Shown one piece after another: positions 23,466 through 35,929 of a DNA stretch of 64,000 nucleotides (position 1 is its first letter; each line of letters begins with the position of its first letter). Both the position numbers and the translations under genes were made by a program. The stretch covers positions 10,284,041 through 10,348,040 of the forward strand of contig NW_024040041.1 in the NCBI RefSeq assembly GCF_014851395.1. Reading direction: 5' to 3'. Origin of the DNA: Micropterus salmoides. Taxonomy: Eukaryota; Chordata; Actinopteri; Centrarchiformes; Centrarchidae. The notes under the pieces were generated by a model that worked only from the letters and a program-made list of their open reading frames with translations, made no database searches and was not told where the DNA came from.

Positions 23466-26080
23466 CTCATGTTTCTACAAAACAGACCCAGACACAATGT
23501 TTTCTCTGTCATGAAATAATGTTACACTCCAACAGCAGTGATGCCTCCCTTTTGTTCTGGGCTTTGCAGATGTGTTCTTGTCTGCTCTACACTGAATGTG
23601 CACATTAGTAAGGACACTCTATGGAAGCACACTATTGAGGTGAAGCCAGGTAATAGCCATTGTCCAATATTGTTTTTCTTTTTAAATCACAAAGATAAGA
23701 AGCACACGAGTCAAAGTTAGACAGTTGACATATGGATTTCGCAAACAGCACGTGTCCCCAAGATGTTGCACATTCACTGTAGTTCTTAACTCAAAACTCC
23801 ATGTTGAGTTTCTTGCACTCTTAACTCTGATGTCACGCCTCACCCGTCATTTGTGATGCCACAGTTGTGTATTGACTAACTGTGATCACAGGCTTTGTAG
23901 CAGGATGTTTGAAACCTCGCCGATGTGATGTCACAGAGCCATACCCCATGTTTGATGTCATAGAAACCTCACAGATGCAGTGGACAGTAAATTTGGTTAA
24001 AACAAGGTGTTACTAGATAAGTTTTTAAGTGTAGTTGCACTAGAGTGTTGTCACATAAATTATTTTACATTGTGTACGTGCTATGTTTATTCTAAGCATG
24101 AAAGGGACGCTTATGTTAAATACATACTAATGACAGCTATCATCATCAGAAACCGATAGAATTCTTTTATACCTCATAAATACACAGAATAATACTCATA
24201 TGTTACGTAACACATATTGCACCACCTTAACGGCAAACCCTACTGCATCTTCAGACAACATTTTAGGAGTTTGATTTTGGCAGTTTCAGAGCATATGTGC
24301 CACATTGTAGCCTCGTCATATAGGTGCACAGCAGCTCCAGCAAACATTAGACTGCATCGCTGGATTTGTCTCAGCTTGCCTTTGAGGCATAAGCTAGAGT
24401 TTCAACATTCTTTCGTTTTCATCCCAGCTGGATGAACACACTGAGCCTGTTTAAACAAAGGGAACATTTTCATTTATTGCTTTCTGTTAACATGACAGTG
24501 TTATTGTCAGCATTCGATGTGGTTTTGCATACAAGCTGCAGTTATTAACACTGAACTACATTGAGTAACCGCTGGAGACTGCAACAGTGTTGTTGTTCCC
24601 CTCCCTAATCATGATAAACAGGGACGGCATTTACATGGGCAGCAAGGGGCTGAGCACATTACGTGAAGCCAACAAGTAGTGTTTTTCAGTATGTACTGTT
24701 GCAAAGACATCACTCCACAATTTGGATTGATGCTAGCATGTTATATACAACTGTAAATTTGGTGCAAGATTAGACTGCGGTCAGTATTAAGGTCAGAGTT
24801 TCCAAGTAAAGGTTTGATCATGGTTAGAGTCTGGCTCACATCATGATCTGGACATGCATTGGGCTTTGTGTTTTATATGAAAAGAGTGGGATGATAAGAT
24901 AGTGCCTTGGGTTGCAAACGTTTACAAAGCAAAAAAGTATTTTTGTAGAAGGACTTAATTTTTACTTGGAACACAATACAGTGAGCTATGTGAAGCCACA
25001 ACAAGGTATATTTGATATACTGGGCCTTGTTTACCACATTTATTATTTGGAGAAAATAGGAAACAACGGAGCCCTTTAACAGTACTGTCTTTATGGGAGT
25101 TTGTGTGATTGATGATGCTGTTAGGACTCTTTTCAGTGTGTTTGTGTCCAGTGTATCACGCAGGATTACTGTGTGGTTTGTACTGTATGTGATGTCATGG
25201 ACATGCTGTGTGCCACATTATTCTGCAAGTCACTAATATGTACACACGATTGAGTCAGTGTTGTCTCACTGCCTTTTGGTTTATTTGTTTTGTGTTTTGT
25301 GTATTTTGTGTACAAAATATTCAGTATTTTACTGTATTGTTTATTTTAATCAAACGTTGACTCTTGATTGACCTAGTTGTCACCTGGATAGGAAAGATTT
25401 ATTAAGCATCAGCGGCTGGTTTCACCAAATATCTGTTATCATCTCTGAGCAAGAGAAAACAAACACTCCCACCTCACCAGTGTTTGGATTGTGAGCCAGT
25501 GACATTGCTATATCTCTTAAGTATTTTTTGTTGTATTTTCTTATGTTACTGTCCTGTTGTTAACCATGCCAGCAATTTTCACCATGGCTGTTTTTGCTTT
25601 GAACGTGCAACACTATAAAACAGAATCATTGTGTAAGGTAAAAGGTTAATTTATTAGCAGAATAAAAACCTATGCGCACATGCTGCTTTTGTAAAGGGAA
25701 AACAGAGTGTTGATGGGTCTTTATGAAGGTTAGAGCTTGACTGGTGATGCATATTTTCACAGGGAAGCTACAACAGCATTAATGCTTTAAACAGATTAAA
25801 GTTTGGTTGAAGCTGCAGTGTCAAACCTCGTCCTACATTTTGACCTCATGCCAATGCCTAACATTAAATAGTGTAACAGACCAAAAACCCAAAATCTATT
25901 TTTGTGATTCATGTTTTTGTAAAGCAAGGTCACGAGACTTTGTAGTCTGACAAACTTGTTCCTTCTCTCATACTTTGGGAAAATGCAAAGTATTCGTTCA
26001 GCTTGATCAGTGTTATGGTGTCATGCGTCATCTGGTCTTTGTTCTAGGGAAATAAAGGTTGTGGGGCATGATGGGAAATG
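23466..26080 (+). other. Long 3' UTR of chst12 (inferred)
   Basis: About 2.6 kb after the stop holds no other exon and is free of obvious transposon ends. AATAAA occurs at 25661-25666 and 26051-26056; the second fits a long 3' UTR ending near 26080. Confidence 0.45.
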
Positions 26081-26229
26081 TAATTGTGTCCTTTTGTGAA
26101 AATCATTTGTCTCGTGACGAAAAGAAATAATTATCTATACTAACTCAGTAATATGTGATACCATTTCATTTATATTTGATATTACTGGCACAACATTATT
26201 ATTGACCTTCCGTATTATCAGTTATATTT

Positions 26230-26757
26230 GTGCCAGCACAAATTGAATCAGAGTTTAATATTTTTTCATTTTGAAATGTTCAAACTTAATATCGTAGGCT
26301 ATGCAAAATCTGAAATTGAATTTCATGGCTTGAAATTGATTTTAACCTACATTTCTTTTAGCTTTTCAATTTCGGTGGATTTCCAAATTCAATCCAACTT
26401 CTTTCAAAGGACTTATTTGGACCGTAAAGCTTTCTGGGTATGTAGGCCATAGCTGTGTAATCTCTCTCATTTCATCATGGCTGACAAAAGGCTGTAAGAA
26501 GAATAATGTATGCAGCATTTCCCAGGATCTAAGCTCTTCTATTCTAGTCTAGAGTCCCCTGGATGAGTGTCAAGAGTTGAAACCTGGAACTGAAAATTGA
26601 ATTCCTAACTGCATTTGAATTCCACCAAAATTGAAATAATATAAGATGAAAACAATATAAGTTAATTGTTAAAAAGTTAATTAATTTTGCATACAAAATT
26701 CAGTTTAAACATTTCAAATTCAAAACTATTACATTCAGATTAAATTTGTGCTTGCAC
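26230..26757. mobile_element. Non-autonomous AT-rich element with long terminal inverted repeats
   Basis: The first about 70 bases are an imperfect inverted match to the last about 70. The left arm starts GTGCCAGCACAAATTGAATC and contains TTTGAAATGTTCAAACT. The reverse complement of the right arm starts GTGCAAGCACAAATTTAATC and contains TTTGAAATGTTTAAACT. The element is 528 bases long with no ORF of note, so it is a MITE-like unit. No clear target duplication is visible and the superfamily is not assigned. Confidence 0.65.
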
Positions 26758-29240
26758 TAGAATAACTCCATAGATAGATAGAATTCATCATGCCATTCTC
26801 ATAGCACCATAAAGCAGAATAGTCACTGTGTATTAAGTGAGAGTAACTGACATGAAGGCCTTGTGGAAATGGGGGAGGGAAATATGTATCAGTAGAACAG
26901 GAACGGAAAATTGCACCAGTGGAGCCCAAAACAGGAAATGCGGCCAATTTTAGCAAAACCAAGGAAACCTCTGGATCTTTATGCATGAAAATGTAAGACA
27001 CCAAACAGCTGTCATCAGAAAGCTGATGGGGGTCAAAGAAAACTTAAGATAACACTAAGGTTAAACACAAAAACACTTAATTTTGGGAGTATAACCAGGT
27101 TTCTCCAGTGTTGAAATGCCTGCGCCCTTGCCTGGTTATGTAACTTTCTTCTCTGTTTATACTCTTCAGACCTTTTTAGTCTCAAGCAGTTTCTCGGCCA
27201 TCTCACCTCGAATAGAACTCTCTCTCACAAAACACCTGGGCATGAGCACTGACGCCACCTGATTGGCTGGAACAATTTTGTGTAGCAAGGTCCACGCCAT
27301 TTTCTGTTTTTCATGTACAGAGTCACAGAGCCTGTGTAGAAAACTGGATTTTTTTCATTACACACAAAATGGAGAGCTAGCAAATCCTGAGAATTGAACA
27401 AAAAGTCTACTGGATTACAAACACATACTGTCCCTTTAATTGTCCATGACATCCTCAAGGTGTCAGTGTGTTTATGTATATGGAAATCTTCATTACAAGA
27501 CCTAGAGACAGCTGTGGGCGTGGCAAGAGCTGCAATATGGATGCAATCCCTCACTGGCTTCCCATCCACCAACATTTCCAAAGGTCTTTTGAATGGTGGA
27601 TGAAGGTTTTTTGTCCCCGCATAGGTTTCTGAACTGTACCTTTAATTCATGCTGAACTGATCCAAACGCTTACCCCAAACAATTAATGACTCCTATTTGT
27701 TATGGCAGAAAATTGTGTCCTCTTACACTTAATTTTTTATTTATGATCTTTTAATATTATTATTATTATTACTATTCTCTTTATGGCTTATAGATGTATG
27801 TATTGTGTTTTTTATCCTTAACCTTTCCTCTCCATCCACATTTACTAGGGTTTAGGTCAGAGCTGTGGGATTGTTTTGGTGTTTTCCTCTCTTGTTGTTC
27901 CTCTCCTCTCATGGAATGTTCATTCAAGGCTGAGAGACGATCTCTGTTCCCCAAAACATAGAAACCTAGACTGTGTAAATGATGATGCATCCCTTTGCTC
28001 GGGGCCAGATGCCCGAAGCCGCCCTAGGTGGCAGGTCTCTGGACCAGCTGTATATGTGTTTTAGCACTTCTCTGTTTAATCTCTTTTGTTAAATAAATTC
28101 TTCAAAGACAACGGTTGGTTGTAACTCAATTATTTGCTCAGTCCCTCACCAGGAATATAATTTCCACGATACTATTTACCCTGTAAAACAAAACCTGTGA
28201 AACACACTGCAGAGTTGCGATCCTTGACACAACAGAACAAGCAGACAAGACTCACAAACACCACTATTTGTTTTGTTTGTTTTATTTTTAAGGTTTTGAC
28301 CGGATGTGTGCAAATTGACATGATAGCATTTGAAATCATGGTTGTACACCGCCCTTCAGTGGTCATGGTAAGGAACTACACTTGTGGCTAAAACACAATA
28401 ATAATGTCAGTTTAGCTAATCAATTTTAGTAAATCCATATACAAAGTACACTTTGTGTGACTGCTACCAATAAGAGTATTATAAAATTGTAATAAATGGT
28501 TATTTTTTTGGTTTCTGCCTTTACCCTGCTGGAGCTGAATTACAAGTTTTTACTGCCCTCCATTGGTCACAGTGAGAAACTACACAACAGCAACACATCA
28601 CCTTAAGGTAACGATAATATCATACTAATACTTGTCAATACTGGCATTTATAGTCATGTCAAGTAATGTTGATAATATCTGTATTAATTTGACTTATCAA
28701 ATAACCTATAACTGCTTTAGGTTGCATTTGGATCTTCAGTTTATGTACAATGCACAGTTTTCTGTCACTTCACTTTACAGTTACATGACAGGAGGATAAT
28801 CAGCACCTTCTGGAAAAGTTTTTCAAGTATAATTGAAAATTAAAACACAATTCAGTCAATAAAATATCAATGTCAATCTGAGGCACTAAATCTTATGCTT
28901 CCTGCAATTTCACAAACAAAAAAAGTTCATTTAGCACCGTGTTTTAGCACCACATACAAAACTCAATAACAGTCCATATTACCAATGATTCTGTTAACTC
29001 ACTAAGTGTACTTTCTCTTAGCATGTCCTACTGCGTAAACCATTGCTTAATGTCTTCATTACTGTGAGAATACTAAATATCGGACAACTTTCTGTTCTCA
29101 TTTTCTGTCGCTAAAAGTAAAGACATTACAAATGTTGTCTTTTTTGTTTTAAAATCATTATTCTTATTACTCTGTGAGCTTAATCTGTAAAAAATATTAT
29201 AATCTTAAATCCATCCAGATTTACACATTAGGGACTGACA
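26758..29240. other. Intergenic DNA, no recognised gene
   Basis: No supported exon is present. A stretch at about 27840-28120 ends with AAATAAATTCTTCAAAGAC after mixed GC-rich text and could be the end of an old transcript or a retroelement LTR. I could not define ends or a target duplication. Confidence 0.4.
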
Positions 29241-29244
29241 AAGG

Positions 29245-29560
29245 AACATTAGCAGATCTTGTTTTGGGAAATACACTTATTCGCTGCTTTGTTGACAGTA
29301 AGATGAGAAGATTGATACCACTCTCATGCCAGCAAATACGACTTTACAGCTTGCAGCTTTTTAGCTTATCTAAAGCATAAAGACTGAAAACCGGAGGAAA
29401 GAGCAAACCCGGCTCTGCTTGAAGGTTACAAAATCCGACAAACAGCACCTCTATGTCTTATTAATGAACATGTTATATCTTGTTTATTTGATTAGTCCAA
29501 AACTAAAGTGTAAAAATGTCAAGTTATATCTGATGATCAGGCGCGTAAATAGAAGAAATC
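29245..29560 (+). repeat. Dispersed fish repeat, copy 2 (family A)
   Basis: Shows GGGAAATACACTTATTCGCT, GAAGATTGATACCACTCTCA, GCATAAAGACTGAAAACCGG and TTACAAAATCCGACAAACAG in order. These blocks match copies at 12825, 39890 and 42395. It lies just beyond the 3' end of c1qtnf6. Confidence 0.6.
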
Positions 29561-29746
29561 TAATTAGAATGTTTTCCAAAATGTAGAACTATTCATTTAA
29601 TGACACCATGCTGAACCTTTTAGTTGTTGTGGCATGTAGGTCTATGCAGTAGCCTATAAAGACAATGAAACTGTTGTAAATATTTAACAAATCCATACAG
29701 CTGGGCTCAGCTATCTTCAGCCTTGCCTTCCCTCTCTGACTCATTT

Positions 29747-31058
29747 TCACTCAACGCTAGCTTTGATGAGGTACCCATTGAAAGTGATATAGACATCTAC
29801 ATCATCACTGTAAATAGCGTTTTCCCTCTCCCTCTTGTACAGGCGGACCCAAACCTCATCGCTCAGCTCCAGCTCTAGCATCAGGCTCTGACTCTGCATG
29901 ATGGAGCGGTCGCTGGGCTGGGCGTACACGATGACCTGCTCTGTGTCGTTCTGCATGATGTGTAGGTACGTCTCTTTGAAGTTCCACGTGTGAATGTTGA
30001 CATTGAAGAAGTAGATCCCCGGGATGTGGCAGAGGAATTTCCCCTTGAACATGTCGAAGTGGCCTTCCTTGTTGACGAAGACTGTGTCAAACACAAGCGC
30101 CTGGTAGGACTCCATGCTGTGGAGGGATTTGCGACGGCCGACGGAGAAGGCAGAGTACTGGACTTTGCAGGGGTCTCCTGGAAGACCTGCCTGGCCCTTG
30201 TCACCTTTTGAGCCCATTGCACCTCTGGAACCTGGAGGACCTTCCTGTCCAGCTTTACCTGGAGTTCCTCTGTCGCCACGATCTCCTTTTTCACCTACAC
30301 AGAGTGATAGTTATATTACCAGAAATATTAAATGTATGCTTGCAGAAGATAGAATCAAAGAAAATTTTTTAAAGCTGTGATTATTAAAATAATAAGCCAC
30401 CACATTTCTTTCTCTGGTTCAGCTCAGTTCAAAACAATTAAATGTATTTTGGGGTTACTCGTCAGATAGTTTACTTGAGTGTAAAGGCAAGATTTTTTAA
30501 ACTGGAGAAAGTGATTGAGGAACTCAAAGGCACTGGGCCTGGCGTGTAGTTGCTTTTGTCTCAGCTGTCCATTGACCTGGATGGCTTCATAAACCTATCT
30601 AGAGAAGGAATTTTTCTGCATTTTTGAGAAAACCTGCAGGATGCTCTGAAAGCTTCTCAGAGCTCTGCCAATCAGCATATGTGAACGTTTAAAGCAGTAT
30701 AACTTAGATCATCTACGGTGGACAAACAGCATCAACCAAGAGAAAGTGGTCTCAAGATGAATTTAGCAGGGCTATGATGGATATATGTATATTATATAGT
30801 CTGCAAATGCTGCTAAGTGGCATGACACCAAATATGGCCTGATACTGTTGAAGATATCATACCTTTGAGGATGGTCATGTTGATGTAGGTGCGGATCTCT
30901 GGTACAAGAATGAACCGTTCTGTGGCAGGCTGGGCTCCGCTGCCCTCTGGTTGCTCCACGTGATCACAGCAGTGTCTGCAGGGGACAGGAGGAGCGCTCG
31001 GAGGAGGCACCAGGGCCACCAGGGAGGTCAGGGACAGAAGGACGAGGACACACAACAT
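29747..31058 (-). CDS. c1qtnf6: Complement C1q/TNF-related protein 6
   Basis: A secreted collagen-C1q protein expected to form trimers and higher oligomers. Coding exons on the minus strand are 31058-30863 and 30294-29747, giving 247 residues, joined in phase 1 by a GT-AG intron. Order: signal peptide (MLCVLVLLSLTSLVALV); a cysteine cluster CRHCCD at 27-32; VPEIRTYINMTILKG with an N-glycosylation sequon at about 60-62; 14 uninterrupted Gly-X-Y triplets at 66-107; then the C1q domain at 108-247, containing AFSVGRR, YFFNVNIHTWN, DRSIMQSQSLML and ENAIYSDDVDVYITFNGYL. C1QTNF6 fits better than C1QTNF1 because of VPEIR.YIN.TILKG and YAQPS.RSIMQSQS. The 31058 ATG was preferred to one at 31109 because an acceptor (TTACTGTAG) sits between them. 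Adjacency to il2rb agrees with human synteny. Confidence 0.9.
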
Positions 31059-31499
31059 AGCTGTGCCTACAGTAAGAACAGAAGAACCAGATGACTGGAA
31101 GAGCCTCAAAGTTTTGGACTCTTAAATTATTTGCAGCTGGTGGACATGGTAATTTATTTTTCTTGACCCATGACTTGATCTGGGTCAGTGCTACAGTGAA
31201 ATGAAATCTCCCACTTTAAACAAAGGCTCTGTGTGTGGCTAATAAGCAATCAATGAACAGCTTTGGGAACCTACAATATGATATCCAGTTTTCGCCTCTA
31301 TTCTAGAAATCGAGACGTTTGTCCTACAATAGCAGGTTGAACTGGAAGTTTATTTGATGCTGCGGCAGAATGTAAACATTTTACCCTATTTCTATTGCAC
31401 CTGTCAAATCACATAATGCATTACACTGAGGCAAAAAAGAATAAAATAAAAAATAAATGCATGCAACATGCATGCAACATAAGTAAGAGTCAACAGTCT

Positions 31500-31985
31500 T
31501 GCTGCTTTGGCACACAGGTGCTATGAGCTAAATGCTAACATCAGCATGCTAACATGCTCACATTGGCTAATATGCTGATGATTAGCATGTATAATGTCTA
31601 CCATGTTCACCATCTTAGTTTACCATCTTAGCTTGCTAAAATTTGCTAATTAACCCTTACCTACAGCTGAGGCTGATGGGAATGGCCTTTGTTTTGACCT
31701 GGTGATGGCGCTAGATGAAAAGTTAAGTAATCAAATCATTGTGATTCATCATCAGGGGAACATGAATGTCTGTATCCAATTGCATGACAATTCATCCAAT
31801 AGTTGTTTCGATATTTCACTCAACAGAGGAAAACTCAGAGGATGACCAAAGTCATTAGGATTCGTTGTCCAGGAACCATGAATGTCTGGATAAAATTTCA
31901 CAGCAAGCCATCCAGTAGTTGCTATTTCACTGTGGACAAAAAAGGTGGACACACTGGCCAACAAACATGGCATCCACAGATCCAT
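31500..31985 (+). repeat. Dispersed fish repeat, family C, long copy
   Basis: Starts with GCTAAATGCTAACATCAGCA and several ATGCTAACATG-like motifs, then CAGCTGAGGCTGATGGGAAT, TGATGGCGCTAGATGAAAAG and two similar ACCATGAATGTCTG/GAACATGAATGTCTG blocks. I recognise it as a common percomorph repeat. A shorter copy is at 60485-60790. Confidence 0.65.
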
Positions 31986-33404
31986 CCTCCTAGCATGACT
32001 AAAAATGTCAATCTATACAGGCAGGTTTACATAAAAGGGAGCAAAACCATGGAGTTTAATTTGATCTTAAAATGGAGACCGAAAGTAAGCAGGAAATATA
32101 GGCTACTATGTTTTACGCACCATTGTTTTGATTTTGTTTGTTGATCAAACACAACTCCAAGATTTAATTCACTGAATGGGAATAATGCAGATGTGTCCCC
32201 CTTTTCAGTGCCATACATAGAGATAACATTTAGGTTGACAATTAGATTAATGTCCATAATTTTACATTTAAATTATTCCCAAAACAAGAAAAATAAAAGA
32301 ATCACATAAAGAAAGAGGAAACCATCAGTAGCTATGAAACATATGCACTATCCAAAATATCAGTTGTTCAGCAGCTGCTCAGAGAATAAAATCGTTCTGT
32401 GTCCTGGATGTCATTTCCAGAGCAGTGGAAAAGAGAAAGAGGAATCTTCTACCCTGAGCCAGAGAAAACATTTCATTACCCCAGAAAGAAGAAATGGGAG
32501 TCAGGAATTGTGGAAAAAACAAATAAAGTGAAGCCTTCTTGCAACAAAAGCAGCATATTTGTTTATGAGGTGGCCGTGCATTCACAGTGACATTTCGCTG
32601 GTTGCTGAAATGAAAAGCCTTAGAAAATATTCACAGAGCTGATGGTGACAGGTCAATTGGTGCCTCATAGACTCACTAATGCACTTCATCCATATCCCAA
32701 AAGTAAAGAAAATGGAAAAATAATGGGAGAGGGTAGGGGTACAAGGATCATAAATCAACTGAAAAATCACCCTCCACAGAACCTATAATTTATCACCTAT
32801 TAGCACAGGAAGGTGGACTCCTCTCAACGGTTTATTTTATCCAGAGAAAAACAGTGTTGTGGGGTTTTTTTAGGCAGAGTATTTTTCACTGGAAAAATGA
32901 TGGCTGCCTGCCAGATTCTCAGTGATCAGCCAGTATCTGTGTACTGTTTCTGGAATGGTGTATGTTAGCTGTGTTTATACAGGACAGCTGTATCCATTTG
33001 ACAGTTACATCCTTCAAAGCAAAAGACCACAAACACAGATAAATGTTCAAAACCTTCATTTACTGTTGATGTTTTGCTATGATCGACAGAAGAAACAAAA
33101 TTTTGAACTACAATGATATTAAATGGTAAATCTAAACCTGTGAAACCAGTTTCTTTACTGTTTGGATTGAAAGCCTAAACTGGACCGGACAGCTTTCTTT
33201 GTTTATTATTAGGTATATACTGTACACACTAATACAATCCAAATTGTATTGTTCTGAACATTTTTTGAAACTGTTGAAATGTTGGTCATTTGTGTCATAG
33301 GGGTGTTGTTACAGTATGTTGGACTGCATTATAGGCCTATTACAATGTCAGGGGACACACGTGCATGGTTGGATTTCTGAGTGGGTCTACTGGTTTCTGA
33401 CGTG

Positions 33405-33890
33405 TCAAAGAGACAGAACAAGTACAAATATAACAAAAATGATCACAAAGAGATGCAAAATGACTACAAAGAGGCATAAAACAACCACAAGTAGATGCAG
33501 GAAGTGAACAGAAACGAGAAGGGCGGAAAATAACACAGTAAAACAGGAAATTAAGTATGAATGACCCCATGAAAAAACAACACAGAGAACAAGAAAACAC
33601 GGAGACAGTAAGTAAATATAGACATGTGAGGACGGGATTATCAAAATAAAACAGGAAATCACCACACTCAAAACCAAAACCATAACAACAGAGAGACAAA
33701 ACAACCACAGTAAGACACAAAGGGACTTCAGAGAGACCCAAAACAAGTACAAAGAAGCACAAAACAACTACAGATACACAAAACAACTACAATAAAGAAA
33801 CTCAAAATGACTACAGAGATACACAATACAACTACAAATGACTACAGAGAGACACAAAACAACTACAAAGAGATACAAAACGACTGTAAA
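33405..33890. repeat. Degenerate minisatellite
   Basis: Variants of ACAAAGAGACACAAAACAAC recur at about 18-24 base spacing on an A-rich plus strand. Units are clearest at 33700-33890. The array runs straight into the element that begins about 33892. Confidence 0.7.
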
Positions 33891-34919
33891 GTAGGACTGT
33901 AACGGTTCTGAAACCGAGTCGGTAGTGGGGTCGGTAGTGGTGTAGGCTATATCGTGTTTGTATTGACAGTAGGTTATTGTAGCCTAGGTAATTTTCCACA
34001 TAAGTTTAGTGTTTATTTACTTCTTGAATCTGCTCCTGTTCTCTTCTCCCCACACACACACCTAGCCTGCACCTCTGGTCCCACAAGGCTAGGGATGGGG
34101 ATCGTTAATTTTTATTGATATTGATACCCTTATTGAGACTGCTTAACGATCCGATTCTTTATCGATACCACTATTGATACTTTACTATTATTTAGTGATT
34201 GTTATTTGGTAAGACCAGACCCAACAGGCAAGAGGTAATGTTAGGCCTGCACGGTATGAAGAAAATATTCAATGTCCAATAACGTTATATATTGAGATGA
34301 CATATCACTTGCAATAAATAAACATACATTGAAGTGTACATATTAACTGCCTGGTTGTTTTTAATTTAATATTTTAAATACAGCTAAATGTTGTTTCTAG
34401 AGCAGCAACATTAATGTTTACAGCAGCAAAGTAACTCAATAACTTTATCTGACATCACAACTAGTGAGTGAGGTTTAGAAAGAACAACATCAGTCTGTAT
34501 CAGTCCTTCTTCTCTCGCTGGCTGCAGGTAACGTTACCAGGTAGAAGGAGGAGCGGCTGGTTTGTCTGAGCCAGCAGCTGAGTTTTTAAGACTACAGACC
34601 AGTCTGTGCTCCAGACAGACAGCTTTCTATTTAGCTTGTTTTTAACATTTGACTAATGCCAAGCTAGCGTTAGCTGTGCTTGTATAAAACATACAGGATG
34701 AGATACTGAGGACAGAGATGATTAAATTAACCATTTCTACATGTTTAACGTTACCTTACAGACAGGTGTATTGATTAACTATTGTCATTTTACTTGCAAA
34801 GGTTTTATTGCACGTACTTACAGTAACAAGCGTTGCTGTCATCAACTAACGTTACAGTAGTTTGGAGCTAACTTAACCCTCACCATATTCCACCACGACG
34901 CCGCAGCCTCTCGCTTTGC

Positions 34920-34985
34920 TGCCGCTTTGTGTGTGTGTGTGTGTAGGAGCCCTGCCGCTTTGTGTGTGTGTGTGTGTAGGAGCCC
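34920..34985. repeat. Two-copy 33-base direct repeat containing (TG)n
   Basis: The unit begins TGCCGCTTTGTGTGTG and ends TAGGAGCCC. It occurs twice, head to tail, at 34920-34952 and 34953-34985, with essentially no difference. Confidence 0.85.
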
Positions 34986-35234
34986 ACAGAGAGCAGGCAG
35001 ACTGCAGCCTGATGATTTTCATATCCATTGCGTTTCAAATCAAATCAGATTTGACGCTCGAGACATAGCGTTACATCATAGGACCCGCAAGTCTTGATAT
35101 CAGTATAGATAGCTCGAACCTTATTGATGGCAAACTCAACAACTTGCTCTGCCTCTTTCTGTCTCTCTCTTGCTGTATGTGTCTCTGCTGACTTTCTCCA
35201 TCAGCAGTATGTTTCATAAAGTCGCTGTGTTTAA

Positions 35235-35600
35235 AGAGGTCATGTTATGCTCATTTTCAGGTTTAAAATCTTATTTAGGGGTTGTACCAGAACAGGTTTA
35301 CATGGTTTAATTTTCAAAAAACACCATATTTTTTCATATTGCACATTGTTGCAGCTCCTCTTTTCACCCTGTGTGTTGAACGCTTCGTTTTAGCTACTGA
35401 ATGAGGCATCTTACTTGTACAAAATCTTTGTTGGGAGTTGTGCATGCCCAGTTACTAGGTAAGGATTGCTAGCCAATCAGAAAAAGAGTAGGGAGTGTCC
35501 TGGGGGGTGGACTTTGGGCTTTTTCACTTTGCAAACCTATTACATGCACAAGTTATATAACTCAATAGAGGGAAAAAGCCAAAAAGCATAATTTGACCTC
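35235..35600. mobile_element. TTAA-flanked MITE (Kolobok-like), copy 1
   Basis: TTAA at 35231-35234 is followed by AGAGGTCATGTTATGCTCAT. The other end is AAAAGCATAATTTGACCTC followed by TTAA. Termini are inverted matches with a few changes, and one base of the right junction is altered. The interior matches the outer parts of the larger element at 45539-47019, in the opposite orientation. It is nested inside the hAT-like element 33892-35897. Confidence 0.7.
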
Positions 35601-35810
35601 TTAAATAAACCGAAACCAACCTTACTGACACCTGCTGTAGTGCATTCACTGTCGCTCTCATAATGTAACATTTCCTCCGTGTCCCTTAAGGTAATATAAG
35701 ATAACATCTCTTTCTGTGATTCTCTGCAAAATGCTAAAGTGGGTTGCAAAATTTACTTTGGCAGGTGCAAATATACCTGGGTGGCCAGCCTAAGTAAAGT
35801 AGGCCTATAT

Positions 35811-35811
<1 letters not shown>

Positions 35812-35842
<31 letters not shown>
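35812..35842. repeat. (TAA)n microsatellite
   Basis: About ten TAA units near the right end of the hAT-like element. Confidence 0.9.
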
Positions 35843-35843
<1 letters not shown>

Positions 35844-35929
35844 GGGGAAAACCAAGGTATGAACCGAACTGTGGATTTGGTGTATTGTTACACCCTACTG
35901 TGAAGATAAAGAAGCTGTAATAAACGAAG

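Larger units (their letters stand above)
33892..35897. mobile_element. hAT-like non-autonomous element, about 2 kb, carrying a nested insertion
   Basis: The left end reads GGACTGTAACGGTTCTGAAA. The right end reads TATGAACCGAACTGTGGATT then GTATTGTTACACCCTAC, an approximate inverted match (the GTGTAAC/GTAACG core and the CGGTTC/GAACCG block). An AAT microsatellite sits just inside the right end. I recall fish hAT-type elements with this GTGTAACGGT start and the same arrangement. A GGGATCGTTAATTTTTATTG to GATCCGATTCTTTATCGATA motif at about 34095-34165 is another known repeat block. No transposase ORF is present. Confidence 0.5.

Noticed and set aside
22948..23514. 188-codon second frame over chst12 exon 4
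   Set aside because: Out-of-frame shadow of the sulfotransferase exon, serine/tryptophan-rich by codon composition.
27840..28120. Solo LTR of an endogenous retrovirus
   Set aside because: There is an AATAAA and mixed GC-rich text, but no definable TG...CA ends, no target duplication and no internal retroviral sequence.
29747..31058. C1QTNF1 rather than C1QTNF6
   Set aside because: The VPEIRTYIN and YAQPSDRSIMQSQS text and the il2rb neighbour favour C1QTNF6.
31059..31109. Upstream ATG at 31109 as the c1qtnf6 start
   Set aside because: A splice acceptor lies between it and the ATG at 31058, and the 31058 start directly opens a signal peptide.
33405..33890. CRISPR-like periodic array
   Set aside because: Repeats are degenerate and contiguous without unique spacers of constant length, in vertebrate DNA; it is a minisatellite.
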